DNA of 32,950 nucleotides from Candidatus Brocadiaceae bacterium (GTDB lineage: Bacteria; Planctomycetota; Brocadiia; SM23-32): NCBI GenBank assembly GCA_003551305.1, contig PUMJ01000036.1, positions 1 to 32,950 on the forward strand, read 5' to 3'. Below are positions 1 through 9,606 of this stretch, piece by piece (positions within the stretch are counted from its first letter, which is position 1; every line of letters begins with the position of its first letter). The position numbers and the translations under genes were made by a program. The notes beneath the pieces were generated by a model that was given only the letters and a program-made list of their open reading frames with translations, did no database searches and had not been told where the DNA came from.

Positions 1-31
1 ACCGTAGAGAGCGCCGAGAAACGTCGGGGGC

Positions 32-60
32 TTGACATCCGGGCCGATAACGGGTAACCT
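32..60 (+). promoter_or_regulatory. Candidate sigma70 promoter upstream of the MDR dehydrogenase
   Basis: TTGACA at 32-37 and TAACCT at 55-60 are separated by 17 bases. The -35 is perfect; the -10 keeps only the TA...T pattern. The nearest downstream plus-strand gene starts at 530, so the leader would be about 460 nt and would cross the repeat tract at 183-420. That makes the assignment uncertain. Confidence 0.33.
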
Positions 61-139
61 TGTGTATAGGTCTCCTGCGCAGCGGCGGAGCACGTGATGC
101 ACGTGAGGCGCGGGGGGCAGCGGCTGGAGACGGCGGTTT

Positions 140-158
140 TGCGAAACGAATCCATTTT
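140..158 (+). repeat. Copy 1 of an 18-nt word, possible operator
   Basis: TGCGAAACGAATCCATTT begins at 140. The same 18 bases occur on the minus strand at 18039-18056, upstream of the sulfatase; in both places the word reads toward the downstream gene. It contains a CG-centred near-palindrome (GAAACGAATC), the layout typical of LacI-family operators. No regulator is encoded here, so the operator reading is inference. Confidence 0.4.
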
Positions 159-182
159 GTCGTAAGCCGTTGTCGGAAAAAG

Positions 183-420
183 GCTTGAACCGCATAGGAC
201 GCGGAGAGCGCAGAGGAACGGCGAGGAAGGGAAGAACGACAAACGGCCTCTACCACGAAGGGCTCGCAGAACACGAAGGACGGCAAAGAAGAGTGCAACG
301 GCAACGGCAAAGGAGACCAGCAACGGCAACGACCGGCGGAGAACGGCAACGGCTTCTACGTAGAAGGTCACGAGGAATGCGAAGGAACGGCGGGGATTGA
401 CCACTACGACCACGGCGAAC
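183..420. repeat. Degenerate intergenic repeat tract of the 'ACCACGAAGG / CGCAGAGGACGC' type
   Basis: The tract holds short, imperfect purine-rich units: ACCGCATAGGACGCGGAG, AGCGCAGAGGAACGG, ACCACGAAGGGCTCG, AACACGAAGGACGG, and several GCAACGGCAACGG runs. A perfect 14-bp palindrome, CTTCTACGTAGAAG, lies at 353-366. I recognise this style of repeat from intergenic regions of planctomycete, verrucomicrobial and related genomes, where it often yields spurious reading frames. Related fragments occur at 1640-1810 and 2625-2845. No gene is supported between 1 and 529. Confidence 0.6.
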
Positions 421-529
421 GGTAGTTAGCCGGCTGCCGGTTGATAGTCGGCGGCGGGTGTCGGCTCTCGTTCCCGTGGTCGGTCCCGTGCCTGGCTGTC
501 CGTGGAACCTTTTTGGCAGGTCCAAGACC

Positions 530-1519
530 ATGAAGACTGAAGCGATCATCTTTCCCGAACCGAACGTGGTGGACTACGGTCCCGTCGAGGTGGCCGACCC
601 GGAACCGGGCGACGTCGTCGTCCGCACAACGCACACTGTGTTGAGCACGGGCACCGACACGCGCACGCTGCGCGGGGGGCAGAGCCCGGAGTTTCCGCTT
701 GTGCCGGGCTACAGCTCGGTGGGCGTCGTGGAGGAGGCGTTGGGCGAGACCGGCAGCGTGCGCGAGGGGGACCTGGTGTTCGCCGGGGCGCCGAAGGCGC
801 TCATCGGCATCACGAAGTGCTGGGGCGCCCAGGTGCGCCACTGCGTCAAGCCGGCGTCGGGGGTGCAGCGCCTGGACGAGAGACGGCCGCCCGAGGAATA
901 CGCGTTCCTCAAGGTGGTGGGCATAGCCCTGCACGGCGTGCGGCGCAGCCTCTCGCTGCCCGGCGACCGGGTCGTGGTCATCGGCCAGGGGCTTATCGGG
1001 CAACTGCACGCCCGCATCCAGGCGGCGCGGGGCTGCCGCGTGGTGGCCAGCGACATCCTGCCCTGGCGGCTGGAGCGGTCCGTTGCCGGCGGGGTGGAGC
1101 GGGCCGTCAACGCGCGGGAGGAGGATGTCGAGGCGGCGGTGCGCCAGATGTGGCCGGACGGGGCGCAGGTGGCCGTCGAGGCCAGCGCCCGCCAGGAGGG
1201 GCTGGACCTCTGCGCGGAACTGCTGCGCGAACGGCGCTGGAACTCCGACGACCGCATGCCGGTGCTGGTCATCCAGGCCAGCTTCATGGGGCGCATTGAG
1301 CTGAACTGCCGCACCCTGTTCGGCAAGGAATACCTGCTGCTCAACACGCGGGACACCGACCCGCGGGACCATGAGGGCGCGGCCCGGATGATAGGGGCGG
1401 GCGCCCTGGACGTCTCCGACCTCATAACCCTGCGGGCCAGGCCCCGGGACGCAGCCCGGGCCTTCGAGGAGATGCTGGAGCACCCGGAGAGGCACTTCAC
1501 CTGCGTCTTCGACTGGTAG
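530..1519 (+). CDS. MDR-family (alcohol-dehydrogenase-like) NAD(P)-dependent oxidoreductase, lacking zinc ligands
   Basis: The 329-residue protein has the medium-chain dehydrogenase layout: an N-terminal GroES-like domain (about 1-130) and a Rossmann domain from about 145. The nucleotide-binding turn reads VVVIGQGLIGQLHA, followed by an acidic residue after the next strand (VVASDILPW). The segment that carries the catalytic-zinc GHE motif in classical members reads PGYSSVGVV, so the usual zinc ligand is absent; it is closer to the zinc-independent or BchC-like branches. The ATG at 530 is preferred over an in-frame start at 458 because family homology begins at MKTEAII; only a weak AGG precedes it. 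It is alone on the plus strand, with repeats on both sides. Substrate unknown. Confidence 0.85.
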   Translation: MKTEAIIFPEPNVVDYGPVEVADPEPGDVVVRTTHTVLSTGTDTRTLRGGQSPEFPLVPGYSSVGVVEEALGETGSVREGDLVFAGAPKALIGITKCWGAQVRHCVKPASGVQRLDERRPPEEYAFLKVVGIALHGVRRSLSLPGDRVVVIGQGLIGQLHARIQAARGCRVVASDILPWRLERSVAGGVERAVNAREEDVEAAVRQMWPDGAQVAVEASARQEGLDLCAELLRERRWNSDDRMPVLVIQASFMGRIELNCRTLFGKEYLLLNTRDTDPRDHEGAARMIGAGALDVSDLITLRARPRDAARAFEEMLEHPERHFTCVFDW

Positions 1520-1815
1520 GGGGGGACGCGCTCGCCCCAAACCGGGATGATGCCGCGGAGAAGACGAAGGGTGCCTGCCGCGGCTACGGCGCAGGCCGGG
1601 CCAGGAAGGAAAGGCGTGGATAGGCCTGACGCTAACGACAGCAACCACTGAGGCACTGAGGAAGACAGAAGAGTGACAACGGATTTTGCCCCTCGTTTCT
1701 GTCGTCGTACCTGCTGTTTCCTTTTTCCGTCGTGAGCCCCGCGGCAGGCGGGCTCGCCGTGGGTGTTGTGATGAGTGCTTGCCGTTCTTGGTGTGCTTCG
1801 CGGTGGAAACGCCGT
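1520..1815. repeat. Convergent intergenic region with hairpin and degraded repeat fragments
   Basis: This is the gap between two convergent genes. A GC-rich imperfect hairpin at about 1572-1595 (GCCTGCCG paired with CGGCGCAGGC) may help end transcription, but it has no T tract. From about 1640 on there are fragments of the dispersed repeat: CAACCACTGAGGCACTGAGG on the plus strand and, at about 1775-1808, the reverse-complement flavour TTCTTGGTGTGCTTCGCGGTGG. No gene is seen. Confidence 0.4.
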
Positions 1816-2616
1816 TCAGTCCACGCGGGCGGAGAGTTTTTCCTCGAGTGTCTCGACGTTCTGGCGGAGCATGTCGGGATTGTCCCTGGAGAAGACGCCG
1901 ACGCAGACGGCGTCGCCGGGGCGCATGGAGCGGGCGACGTAGTCGAAGGCCTCCTCGGGTTCGTTGCGGCCGGCGGCCATGACCTTGTAGTGGATGGCGG
2001 GCCGGGCGAGTTCAGCGATGAGTTCGGTCATGGCCCGGCGGTCTTCTTCGAGGTAGACCTCGCGGGTGCCGGCGCGGTGGGCGGCCTCTTTGTCCCGCGG
2101 GATGGGGTTGTAGTAGGAGCACATGAAGTAGTCGAGTTCGAGGTTCTGCTCGGCCCAGCGGATGGTGTCGGTCTTGTGGCCGGCCAGACCGACTTTCAGG
2201 CCCAGTTTGCGGGCGTAGCGGACGGTGGGAGCCAGTTCTTCAATCCGGCCGTTGGCCAGCAGGTGGTCGGCATAGCCGCCATGGATGTGGGCGGCCGGGG
2301 CGCCGGCGTCGGCCAGCCGTTTCAGGCTCGGCTCGGGCGCGCCGAGTTCCGGGCACGTCTGGCCGAACAACTGGAGGCTGCCACCCTCGTCCCAGTACTC
2401 CAGCATCAGGCGGAGCATGTGGTGGTCGGCCCGGGCAATGATGGTGTTTATGCCCAGGTCCTCGGCCTGCCAAAGCACCTCCTTGATGCGCTCGCAGGTG
2501 TAGTAGTGGACCATTTCCGAGTCGCGCTCACGCCCCTGGTGGGAGAAACCGCTGAACGGATTGCTGCCCAGAATGAGCCGGCTGACCTGGCAACCGCCGA
2601 TCTTCACTGTGTCCAT
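1816..2616 (-). CDS. Putative TIM-barrel (aldo/keto-reductase-like) protein of unknown function
   Basis: The protein has 266 residues. The N-terminus VKIGGCQVSRLILGSNPFSG is reminiscent of aldo/keto reductases, which begin with a similar 'vSrlglGtn' strand. Alternating strand/helix segments follow (DLGINTIIARAD, AHIHGGYAD, GLKVGLAGHKTDT, YFMCSYYNPI, PAIHYKVMAAGRN), fitting a (beta/alpha)8 barrel. I do not see the full Asp-Tyr-Lys-His catalytic set of AKRs, so the activity is open. The ATG at 2616 has a GAGG six bases upstream. It lies 230 bp downstream of icd, across a repeat-bearing gap, so co-transcription is doubtful. I have a sense of similar proteins in planctomycete-type genomes but cannot name a function. 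Confidence 0.75.
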   Translation of the reverse strand: MDTVKIGGCQVSRLILGSNPFSGFSHQGRERDSEMVHYYTCERIKEVLWQAEDLGINTIIARADHHMLRLMLEYWDEGGSLQLFGQTCPELGAPEPSLKRLADAGAPAAHIHGGYADHLLANGRIEELAPTVRYARKLGLKVGLAGHKTDTIRWAEQNLELDYFMCSYYNPIPRDKEAAHRAGTREVYLEEDRRAMTELIAELARPAIHYKVMAAGRNEPEEAFDYVARSMRPGDAVCVGVFSRDNPDMLRQNVETLEEKLSARVD

Positions 2617-2624
2617 TTCAAACC

Positions 2625-2845
2625 TCGTTATTCACCGCCGAGAACGCAGAGAACGACAAAGACATCAACAGCAATTGTACCGGAAAAGGGACATCCGGCG
2701 CCCGGTAAACGGCCCTGTGTCTTGCCTCTCACCGTCCCGTAGTGGGCCCGCCGAGGGCAGGCGCGTGGTGTCGTTGTGGTTGACTTTCCGCCGTCTGCAC
2801 CGCAGGCGGGCACGCTCCGCGCCCTCTGCGGTCCGGCGGTGCATC
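2625..2845. repeat. Intergenic region with two dispersed-repeat fragments
   Basis: Between icd and the TIM-barrel gene, the sequence CACCGCCGAGAACGCAGAG at about 2633 (plus orientation) and CTCCGCGCCCTCTGCGGTCC at about 2815-2834 (opposite orientation) match the style of the repeat tract at 183-420. The two fragments are inverted relative to each other. Nothing coding is supported. Confidence 0.45.
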
Positions 2846-2846
2846 C

Positions 2847-4097
<1,251 letters not shown>

Positions 4098-4122
4098 ATC
4101 ACTCCTCGGGGGGAGGGGTACA

Positions 4123-6036
4123 TCACTTGATCATGTTCAGGCGGCCGCCGGCCAGCAGCACTTCGCGTTCAGCGTCGCTGAGGTCGGCCCGCGCGCGGAA
4201 CTCAAAACCCGCCGTTTCATCCCGCACCGTCAGCGAGCCGGCCCCCAGCACGTCGCGCACCTCGGGGACGACCAGTTGGTCGCCCTGGCGGACCCTGCCA
4301 TAGTCGGTCGGTTCATCGAAGAGCAAGGGGGCGATGCCGAAGTTGAGCAGGTTGGCCCGGTGGATGCGGGCGAAGCTCTTTGCGATGACGGCCTTCAGGC
4401 CGAGGTACATCGGCGCCAGGGCGGCGTGCTCCCGGCTGGAGCCCTGGCCGTAGTTCTCCCCGGCCACCACGAACCCGCCGCCTTTCTCCTTCGCGCGGGC
4501 GGGGAAGTCCGGGTCCACCGCTTCAAAGACATGCTCGCTGATGGCCGGGATGTTCGAGCGCAACGGCAGTATTCTGCTGCCCGCCGGCATGATATGGTCC
4601 GTGGTTATGTTGTCCTCGACCTTCAGGAGCACCTCGCCCGTGAGGGTCTCGGGCATGGGCTCGCGCCGCGGGATGGGCTTGATGTTGGGGCCGCGCAGTA
4701 TCTGGACATCCGAACCGTCCTCGGGAGGGAATATGATGCCGGCGTCGTCGGTCAGGAAGCGCTTCGGGGCTTTGACCTCCGGCGGGGTGCCCAGTTCGCG
4801 GGGGTCGCTGATGACGCCGCTCAGTGCGGCGGCCACGGCCGTCGGCGGGCTGCACAGGTAGCATTGGGCGTCGGCGGTGCCGGTGCGGCCCTCGAAGTTC
4901 CGGTTGAAGGTGCGCAGCGTGACGGCGCCGCTGCGGGGGGACTGGCCCATGCCGATGCAGGGCCCGCAGGCCACCTCGAGGATGCGAGCGCCGGCCTCGA
5001 CCATGCCGGCCAGGCTGCCGCTCTCGGCGATCATCTTCAGCACCTGGCGCGAGCCGGGCGATATCGTGAGGTTGACATCGGGATGCACTCGCCGGCCGGC
5101 CAGCAGGGCGCCGGTCAGGGCCATGTCCTCATACGAGGAGTTCGTGCAGCTTCCGATGCAGACCTGGTCCACCTTCGTGCCGGCCAACTCGCCCACGGGG
5201 GCCACGTTGCCGGGGCTGTGCGGCAGGGCCAGCAGCGGCTCCACGGCGTCTAAGTCTATCTCGATGATCTCGTCGTACTCCGCGTCGGGGTCGGGGGCCA
5301 GCGGCCGGAAGTCCCCCTCGCGGTCCTGCGCCCGTAGCCACGCGCGGGTCACCTGGTCCGTGGGGAAGATGCTGGTGGTGGCGCCCAGCTCAGTGCCCAT
5401 GTTCGTGATGGTGGCCCGCTCCGGAACGCTGAGGGTGGCCACGCCCGGCCCGTCGTACTCGAAGACCTTGCCCACGCCGCCCTTCACGTCCAGCCGGCGC
5501 AGAAGCTCCAGTATCACGTCCTTGGCCGTCACCCAGGGGGAGAGCCGCCCCGTCAGGTTCACCCGGACGACCCCTGGCGCGGTGAGCGAGAACGGCAGGC
5601 CCGCCATGGCGCAGGCGACATCCTGCCCACCGGCGCCGATGGCAATCATGCCCAGCCCGCCGCAGGTGGGCGTGTGGCTGTCGCTGCCCAGCAGCGTCTC
5701 GCCGGGCACGCCGAAACTCTCCAGGTGCACCTGGTGGCAGATGCCGTTGCCGGGGCGGCTGAACACGATGCCGCAGCGGGCCGCCACCGACTGCAGGTAG
5801 CGGTGGTCGTCGGGGTTTTCGTGGCCGGCCTGCAGCATGTTGTGGTCCACGTAACTTACCGAGAGGTCAGTCCTTACGCGGTCAACATCCATTGTCTCGA
5901 ACTGCAGGTAGGCGACCGTCCCCGTGGCGTCCTGCGTGAGGGTCTGGTCAATGCGGATGGCGATGGGCTCCCCCGGCCGCAGTTCACCCTCGACCAGGTG
6001 GTCCTTGATGATCTTGTTGGTCAGCGTATCGCCCAT
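4123..6036 (-). CDS. Aconitate hydratase, short Aquifex-type
   Basis: It interconverts citrate and isocitrate using a [4Fe-4S] cluster. At 637 residues it is much shorter than AcnA or AcnB and fits the compact Aquifex/mitochondrial-like branch. Cluster ligands are visible as GSCTNSS (Cys297) and ACGPCIGMG (Cys357 and Cys360). Also present are [14 protein letters not shown] (about 117-130) in the substrate-binding region and, in the C-terminal swivel domain, the loop [13 protein letters not shown]. The ATG at 6036 is preceded by GGAG about 11 bases upstream. It lies 25 bp before icd and 111 bp after the flavin-reductase-like gene, so it may have its own promoter or belong to the long upstream unit. 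Confidence 0.95.
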   Translation of the reverse strand: MGDTLTNKIIKDHLVEGELRPGEPIAIRIDQTLTQDATGTVAYLQFETMDVDRVRTDLSVSYVDHNMLQAGHENPDDHRYLQSVAARCGIVFSRPGNGICHQVHLESFGVPGETLLGSDSHTPTCGGLGMIAIGAGGQDVACAMAGLPFSLTAPGVVRVNLTGRLSPWVTAKDVILELLRRLDVKGGVGKVFEYDGPGVATLSVPERATITNMGTELGATTSIFPTDQVTRAWLRAQDREGDFRPLAPDPDAEYDEIIEIDLDAVEPLLALPHSPGNVAPVGELAGTKVDQVCIGSCTNSSYEDMALTGALLAGRRVHPDVNLTISPGSRQVLKMIAESGSLAGMVEAGARILEVACGPCIGMGQSPRSGAVTLRTFNRNFEGRTGTADAQCYLCSPPTAVAAALSGVISDPRELGTPPEVKAPKRFLTDDAGIIFPPEDGSDVQILRGPNIKPIPRREPMPETLTGEVLLKVEDNITTDHIMPAGSRILPLRSNIPAISEHVFEAVDPDFPARAKEKGGGFVVAGENYGQGSSREHAALAPMYLGLKAVIAKSFARIHRANLLNFGIAPLLFDEPTDYGRVRQGDQLVVPEVRDVLGAGSLTVRDETAGFEFRARADLSDAEREVLLAGGRLNMIK

Positions 6037-6147
6037 GTGAGGGTGCTCCGCACGAGAGAGGAGGAAAGGGGGCGGGGCCCCGCCGCTATGGAGTCCTCAG
6101 TGTAGCGCCGGGCGGCTGCGGCCGCAACCGCACGACGCCCCGTGGCG

Positions 6148-6711
6148 TCAGCGCGAGCGGGTGAAGCCGTGCCGCCCCAGTCGCTCGCCTGCGCCGAAGT
6201 AGGCCCCGCAGGCATAGACAAGCATGTCCAGCTTCTGCGGGTCCGGCTTGCCGTCGGGGCCCAGGCACTCTTCGTCAACGTGCTCGGCCAAGGCTTCGGC
6301 CAGGAAGAGCTGATGGTCGCCGACTTCCTGTTCGCTCAGCACGCGGCACTCCACGTTCAGCGGGCATTCGGCGATCATGGGCGGGCCGACCTGCTGTGAC
6401 GGGAGCGGCGTGAGGGCGAACCGCTCGAACTTGTCGCATTTCTGTCCGCTCACGCTCCCGACGCCGTCCACCTCTTCCAGCAAGGCGGTGGTTGGCAGAT
6501 TGAGGGTGAACTCGCCCCGGGAGCGGATAAGCCCGTGGGAGTAGGTGGCCGTGCGGATGGCGATGCCGATGATGACGGGCCGGCGGATGCTGACGTTGAA
6601 GCACTCGGCCAGCGTGACGATGTTGGCCCGGCCCTCCAGGTCCGCGCTCACGATGAGCGCCGCGGGCGAGGGGTAGACGGGGCGGAACGGTCTGATGGTC
6701 GTCTTCGCCAT
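6148..6711 (-). CDS. Flavin-reductase-like, split-barrel FMN-binding protein
   Basis: The 187-residue protein opens with the split-barrel signature of the flavin reductase/FlaRed family: FRPVYPSPAALIVSAD, then NIVTLAECFNVSIRRPVIIGIAI and a TYSHGLIRSRGEFTLNLP segment where such proteins bind FMN. Members reduce flavins or simply bind them; the acceptor here is unknown. The start at 6711 (MAKTTIRPF) is chosen because the preceding in-frame residues are low-complexity and overlap dut. The gene begins 16 bp after dut, within the housekeeping unit. The end (GERLGRHGFTRSR) is intact. Confidence 0.88.
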   Translation of the reverse strand: MAKTTIRPFRPVYPSPAALIVSADLEGRANIVTLAECFNVSIRRPVIIGIAIRTATYSHGLIRSRGEFTLNLPTTALLEEVDGVGSVSGQKCDKFERFALTPLPSQQVGPPMIAECPLNVECRVLSEQEVGDHQLFLAEALAEHVDEECLGPDGKPDPQKLDMLVYACGAYFGAGERLGRHGFTRSR

Positions 6712-6727
6712 GTCCTGCGGTGGGGTC

Positions 6728-7198
6728 TCAGTGCAGGCCGGTGGAGCCGAAGCCGCCGAGGTTGCGCTCGGTCTCATCGAGCCGCTCGACCTCGACCACG
6801 CGCGGCCGGCAGACGCGGGCAATGACCATCTGTGCTACGCGCATGCCGCGGTTCACGACGAACGGCTCCTTTCCCAGGTTGACCAGGATGACGCCGACTT
6901 CGGCGCGGTAATCGCTGTCCACGGTGCCGGGGCTGTTCAGTACGGTGACGGCGTTCTTGAGCGCCAGCCCGCTGCGGGGGCGCACCTGCGCCTCCCAGCC
7001 CGGCGGCAGGGCGATGTGGAGCCCCGTCGGCACCAGTCGCGCCTGGCCGGGTTGGAGGGTCAGGTCTTCACAGACGGCCGCGTGCAGGTCCATGCCGCTG
7101 GCCCCGTCGCTCATGTAGCAAGGCAGGGGCAGGTCCTCGCAGCCCTCTTTGCGGCGTATGCGCAGCGTTATCTGCTCGCCGGCGCCCGGCTCACACAT
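6728..7198 (-). CDS. dut: Deoxyuridine 5'-triphosphate nucleotidohydrolase (dUTPase)
   Basis: It hydrolyses dUTP to dUMP, keeping uracil out of DNA and feeding thymidylate synthesis. The 156 residues carry all five trimeric-dUTPase motifs in order: SGMDLHA (I), PRSGLALK (II), [17 protein letters not shown] (III, with catalytic Asp and Tyr), [11 protein letters not shown] (IV) and the C-terminal Gly-rich arm NLGGFGSTG (V). The ATG at 7198 overlaps the stop of the upstream flavoprotein gene by 8 bases, which supports this start over an earlier in-frame one at 7261. Confidence 0.97.
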   Translation of the reverse strand: MCEPGAGEQITLRIRRKEGCEDLPLPCYMSDGASGMDLHAAVCEDLTLQPGQARLVPTGLHIALPPGWEAQVRPRSGLALKNAVTVLNSPGTVDSDYRAEVGVILVNLGKEPFVVNRGMRVAQMVIARVCRPRVVEVERLDETERNLGGFGSTGLH

Positions 7199-7790
7199 CC
7201 TTGCCTCCTGCGGCGAGGGCCAGCCGGTGTATTCGCTCGATGACTTCCTCAACGGGGGCAAGGTGGCCGACGGCGTGCTTGCCGCTGGCCAGCTTGCCCT
7301 CGACGGGGTCCACGAAGTGCACGTCGGCCAGCGAGCGCAGGTAGTCGCAGTTGCGCTGTACCGGCGGGCTCAGCCACATGCGGTCGTTCATCGCCGGGGC
7401 CAGCAGCTTCGGGCAGTCGCAGGCCATCCACGTGCAACTCATTATCTCATCGGCGATGCCGTTGGCGACCTTGCCGATGAAGTTGGCCGTGGCGGGGGCG
7501 ACGGCGAGTACGTCCACCCATTCGGCCAGCTCGATGTGCTGCAGGCCGACCTGCGTCTCCTCGATGAAGAGGGCGGTGGTGACCGGCTCGCCGGAGAGGG
7601 ACCGGAACGTGTTAGGCGAGACCAGTCGTTGGGACGCTTCGGTCATGACGACGCGCACGGCGTGCCCGCGCGCCATCAGCGCCCTCAGCACCGAGGCCGC
7701 CTTGTAGGCGGCGATGCTGCCGGTGACGCCCAGTATGATGTTCACGCCGCCCTGTCCGGACATGCGACTGTTTCCCGGGGCCCGGCTCAT
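7191..7790 (-). CDS. CoaC-like flavoprotein (putative phosphopantothenoylcysteine decarboxylase) with Cys-to-Ser substitution
   Basis: A 199-residue HFCD-family flavoprotein equivalent to the N-terminal half of bifunctional CoaBC; the CoaB ligase half is absent. Visible are the FMN loop [10 protein letters not shown] (21-30), the catalytic histidine context QHIELAEW (His85), [17 protein letters not shown], and PAMNDRMW with the substrate-binding Asn135. The late motif, normally LACG with the cysteine that completes the reaction in E. coli CoaC, reads [13 protein letters not shown], placing Ser169 where Cys is expected. It may use another reductant, have another substrate, or be a decarboxylase of altered mechanism. 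The ATG at 7790 overlaps the rpoZ stop as ATGA; an alternative start is 7763. Confidence 0.85.
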   Translation of the reverse strand: MSRAPGNSRMSGQGGVNIILGVTGSIAAYKAASVLRALMARGHAVRVVMTEASQRLVSPNTFRSLSGEPVTTALFIEETQVGLQHIELAEWVDVLAVAPATANFIGKVANGIADEIMSCTWMACDCPKLLAPAMNDRMWLSPPVQRNCDYLRSLADVHFVDPVEGKLASGKHAVGHLAPVEEVIERIHRLALAAGGKDV

Positions 7791-8029
7791 TCCTCTTCCT
7801 CGGTCGGCTCTTCGGTCTCGCCGGGCAGTTGCAGGGCGATGTCGCCCTTTTCGATCTCATCGAGGATGTAGCGGAACAGCTCATCCATGTTGCGCACGCT
7901 GGGCATGAAGGCGCGGCCGCCCTTGATGTAGTCAATCGCCTGTTTCTGGATGAGCGTGGTCAGCTTGTAGCGGCCTCCGACGAGCTTGCTCAGTTCCTCG
8001 ATACGTCCTTCTTCGGTCCGTTCGGCCAT
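7787..8029 (-). CDS. rpoZ: DNA-directed RNA polymerase omega subunit
   Basis: Omega chaperones beta-prime during assembly of RNA polymerase. The 80 residues contain the RpoZ-type core: EELSKLVGGRYKLTTLIQKQAIDYIKGG, the helix that packs on beta-prime. A short second part and an acidic tail ([11 protein letters not shown]-like) follow. The position between gmk and a coaC-type gene is the classic bacterial order and supports the call for such a short protein. The ATG at 8029 lies 4 bp after the gmk stop with GGAG upstream; starting at 8065 would overlap gmk by 32 bp and add non-homologous residues. Confidence 0.88.
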   Translation of the reverse strand: MAERTEEGRIEELSKLVGGRYKLTTLIQKQAIDYIKGGRAFMPSVRNMDELFRYILDEIEKGDIALQLPGETEEPTEEEE

Positions 8030-8033
8030 GCGC

Positions 8034-8651
8034 TCATGTCTCCGGACGAGAATAGTTCTCATCAACCCGGTACCTCTCTCCCATTATCTCCTTGATCCGT
8101 GCGACGGCTTCATCGAGCCGATCGTTGGCCACCCGATAGTCATAGTGCTGGGCGTAGCCCATCTCCTGGCGGGCCCGGCGCAGTCGTTGCTCGATCGCCT
8201 CCTCTTCGTCCTGACCCCGCCCTTCGAGGCGGCGGCGCAGTTCGGCCTCCGACGGCGGCTCCAGGAAGACCAGCGTCACCTGTGGCCAGTGCTCCTTGAC
8301 CTGCAGGCCGCCGTCCACGTCTATGGTCAGCAGCACGGGCAGGCCCGAGGCCGCCGCCCGGTTGACTGACGCCACCGGTGTGCCGTAGTAGCTGCCGACG
8401 TAGCGCGTGTATTCCAGTAGTCGGCCTTGCTTGATCCAGCGGCGGAACTCCTCCTCGCTCACAAACAGGTAGTCCGTTCCGTCCCGTTCCCCCCGGCGAG
8501 GCTCCCGGGTGGTGGCCGTCACGGCCCTGACGGCCAGCCCGCGCCGGCACAGTTCGTCGGCCACGGTGTTCTTGCCGACGCCGCTGGGGCCGGAGACGAC
8601 GAAAAGCTGTCGGGGGTTGACCAGGCCGTCGTCGGGGTCCGCTCCGCTCAT
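8034..8651 (-). CDS. gmk: Guanylate kinase
   Basis: It phosphorylates GMP to GDP using ATP. The 205 residues carry the P-loop SGPSGVGKNTVADEL near residue 20. The GMP-binding segment follows: TATTREPRRGERDGTDYLFVS, then EYTRYVGSYYGTPV. The lid contains EGRGQDEEEAIEQRL. The P-loop has Asn-Thr after the lysine; many Gmk proteins have Gly-Thr, so this is not a loss. The frame opens with TTG at 8654 immediately followed by ATG at 8651, which is preferred. It lies 65 bp after yicC and 4 bp before rpoZ, within the yicC-gmk-rpoZ order common in bacteria. Confidence 0.96.
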   Translation of the reverse strand: MSGADPDDGLVNPRQLFVVSGPSGVGKNTVADELCRRGLAVRAVTATTREPRRGERDGTDYLFVSEEEFRRWIKQGRLLEYTRYVGSYYGTPVASVNRAAASGLPVLLTIDVDGGLQVKEHWPQVTLVFLEPPSEAELRRRLEGRGQDEEEAIEQRLRRARQEMGYAQHYDYRVANDRLDEAVARIKEIMGERYRVDENYSRPET

Positions 8652-8718
8652 CAACTCTCGCCGGCTGTAGTCATGTTGCTCGCCATCGGCGGGCTGGCGG
8701 GCCCCTTGCCGGGCGGTT

Positions 8719-9606
8719 CTACTCCACGTTGCGCACCTGCTCGCGCAGGCGTTCGATCGTCGTTTTAAGCTCGAGCACGTCGTCCACCTGCCGGCCTGCC
8801 GGCACTTTTGCCGCCATGGTGCCGGCCTCGCGCAGCATCTCCTGGCCGATGAATTCCATCTTCCGACCCACCGGCTCTTCCGGGCCTGCCAGCACCCCGC
8901 GGAACTGCTCCACGTGGCTGCGCATGCGTGCTATCTCCTCGCTGACGTCGCAGCGGTCCGCGTAGACGGCCACCTCCCGTGCTATCGTATCGTCGTTGAG
9001 CGTTACCCCGGTTCCTTCCAGCAGCCTGGAGATACGTTCAACGAGCCGGTCCCTGTAGGCCGGCACGAAGCTGGCCTGCTCGGCCTCGACATCATCGGTC
9101 AATTCCGCGATGCGCTCGCACAACGCGCTGAGTTGCCCGCTCAGGTTGCGGCCTTCCTCGCGGCGCATCTGCACCAGCGCCTCCACGGCCGCCCCGCCCG
9201 TGGAGAGCACGGCGTCCCACAGCGACTCGCGTAACTCCTCGTCCAGGGCCGTCTCTTTCATCGCTCCGGGCAGTTGCAGCAGGGAGGCCATGTCCACGCT
9301 GCAGGGAATGCCGCGCCCGGCCACCAACTCTTCCAGCACGTCCAGGTAGCTTTCCACGCGCTCGCCGTCCACCAGCAGGGGTGCACTGGTGCCGTGCGGT
9401 TCGATGGTCAGACCGAAGTAGACGTGGCCCCTGTGGACGTGCTTCTCGACGAGCTTCTGTAGCTCGACCTCCTTGAGCCGGAAGGCCTCGGGCAGCCGGA
9501 AGTTGACCTGCATGTCCCGATGGTTGACCGAACGTAGTTCGACACGGATGAACCACTCCCGGCAGAGGCAGTCCGCCGTGCCGAACCCGGTCATGCTCCG
9601 TATCAC
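8719..9606 (-). CDS. yicC: YicC/YloC-family endoribonuclease
   Basis: The 295-residue protein begins with the diagnostic MIRSMTGFG and ends with the matching family C-terminus (FIGQEMLREAGTMAAKVP, then ELKTTIERLREQVRNVE). YicC proteins are hexameric endoribonucleases implicated in small-RNA turnover in E. coli; partners in this organism are unknown. The start is GTG at 9606, overlapping the secG stop as GTGA. An in-frame ATG at 9594 would remove the conserved first residues. Its place before gmk is a widespread arrangement. Confidence 0.95.
   Translation of the reverse strand: MIRSMTGFGTADCLCREWFIRVELRSVNHRDMQVNFRLPEAFRLKEVELQKLVEKHVHRGHVYFGLTIEPHGTSAPLLVDGERVESYLDVLEELVAGRGIPCSVDMASLLQLPGAMKETALDEELRESLWDAVLSTGGAAVEALVQMRREEGRNLSGQLSALCERIAELTDDVEAEQASFVPAYRDRLVERISRLLEGTGVTLNDDTIAREVAVYADRCDVSEEIARMRSHVEQFRGVLAGPEEPVGRKMEFIGQEMLREAGTMAAKVPAGRQVDDVLELKTTIERLREQVRNVE

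Noticed and set aside
170-400. Small plus-strand open frame in the repeat tract
   Set aside because: The peptide (YHEGLAEHEG-like, Arg-rich) is the usual spurious translation of the ACCACGAAGG repeats.
404-1648. Long minus-strand open frame opposite the MDR dehydrogenase
   Set aside because: Its translation is Arg/His/Pro-rich with no recognisable motif, and it lies fully antisense to a clear dehydrogenase; high GC content produces such shadows.
8034-8651. Defective P-loop in guanylate kinase (Lys-Asn rather than Lys-Ser)
   Set aside because: A Gly/Asn-Thr ending of the loop is compatible with NMP kinases, many of which have GKGT; the rest of the protein is intact.
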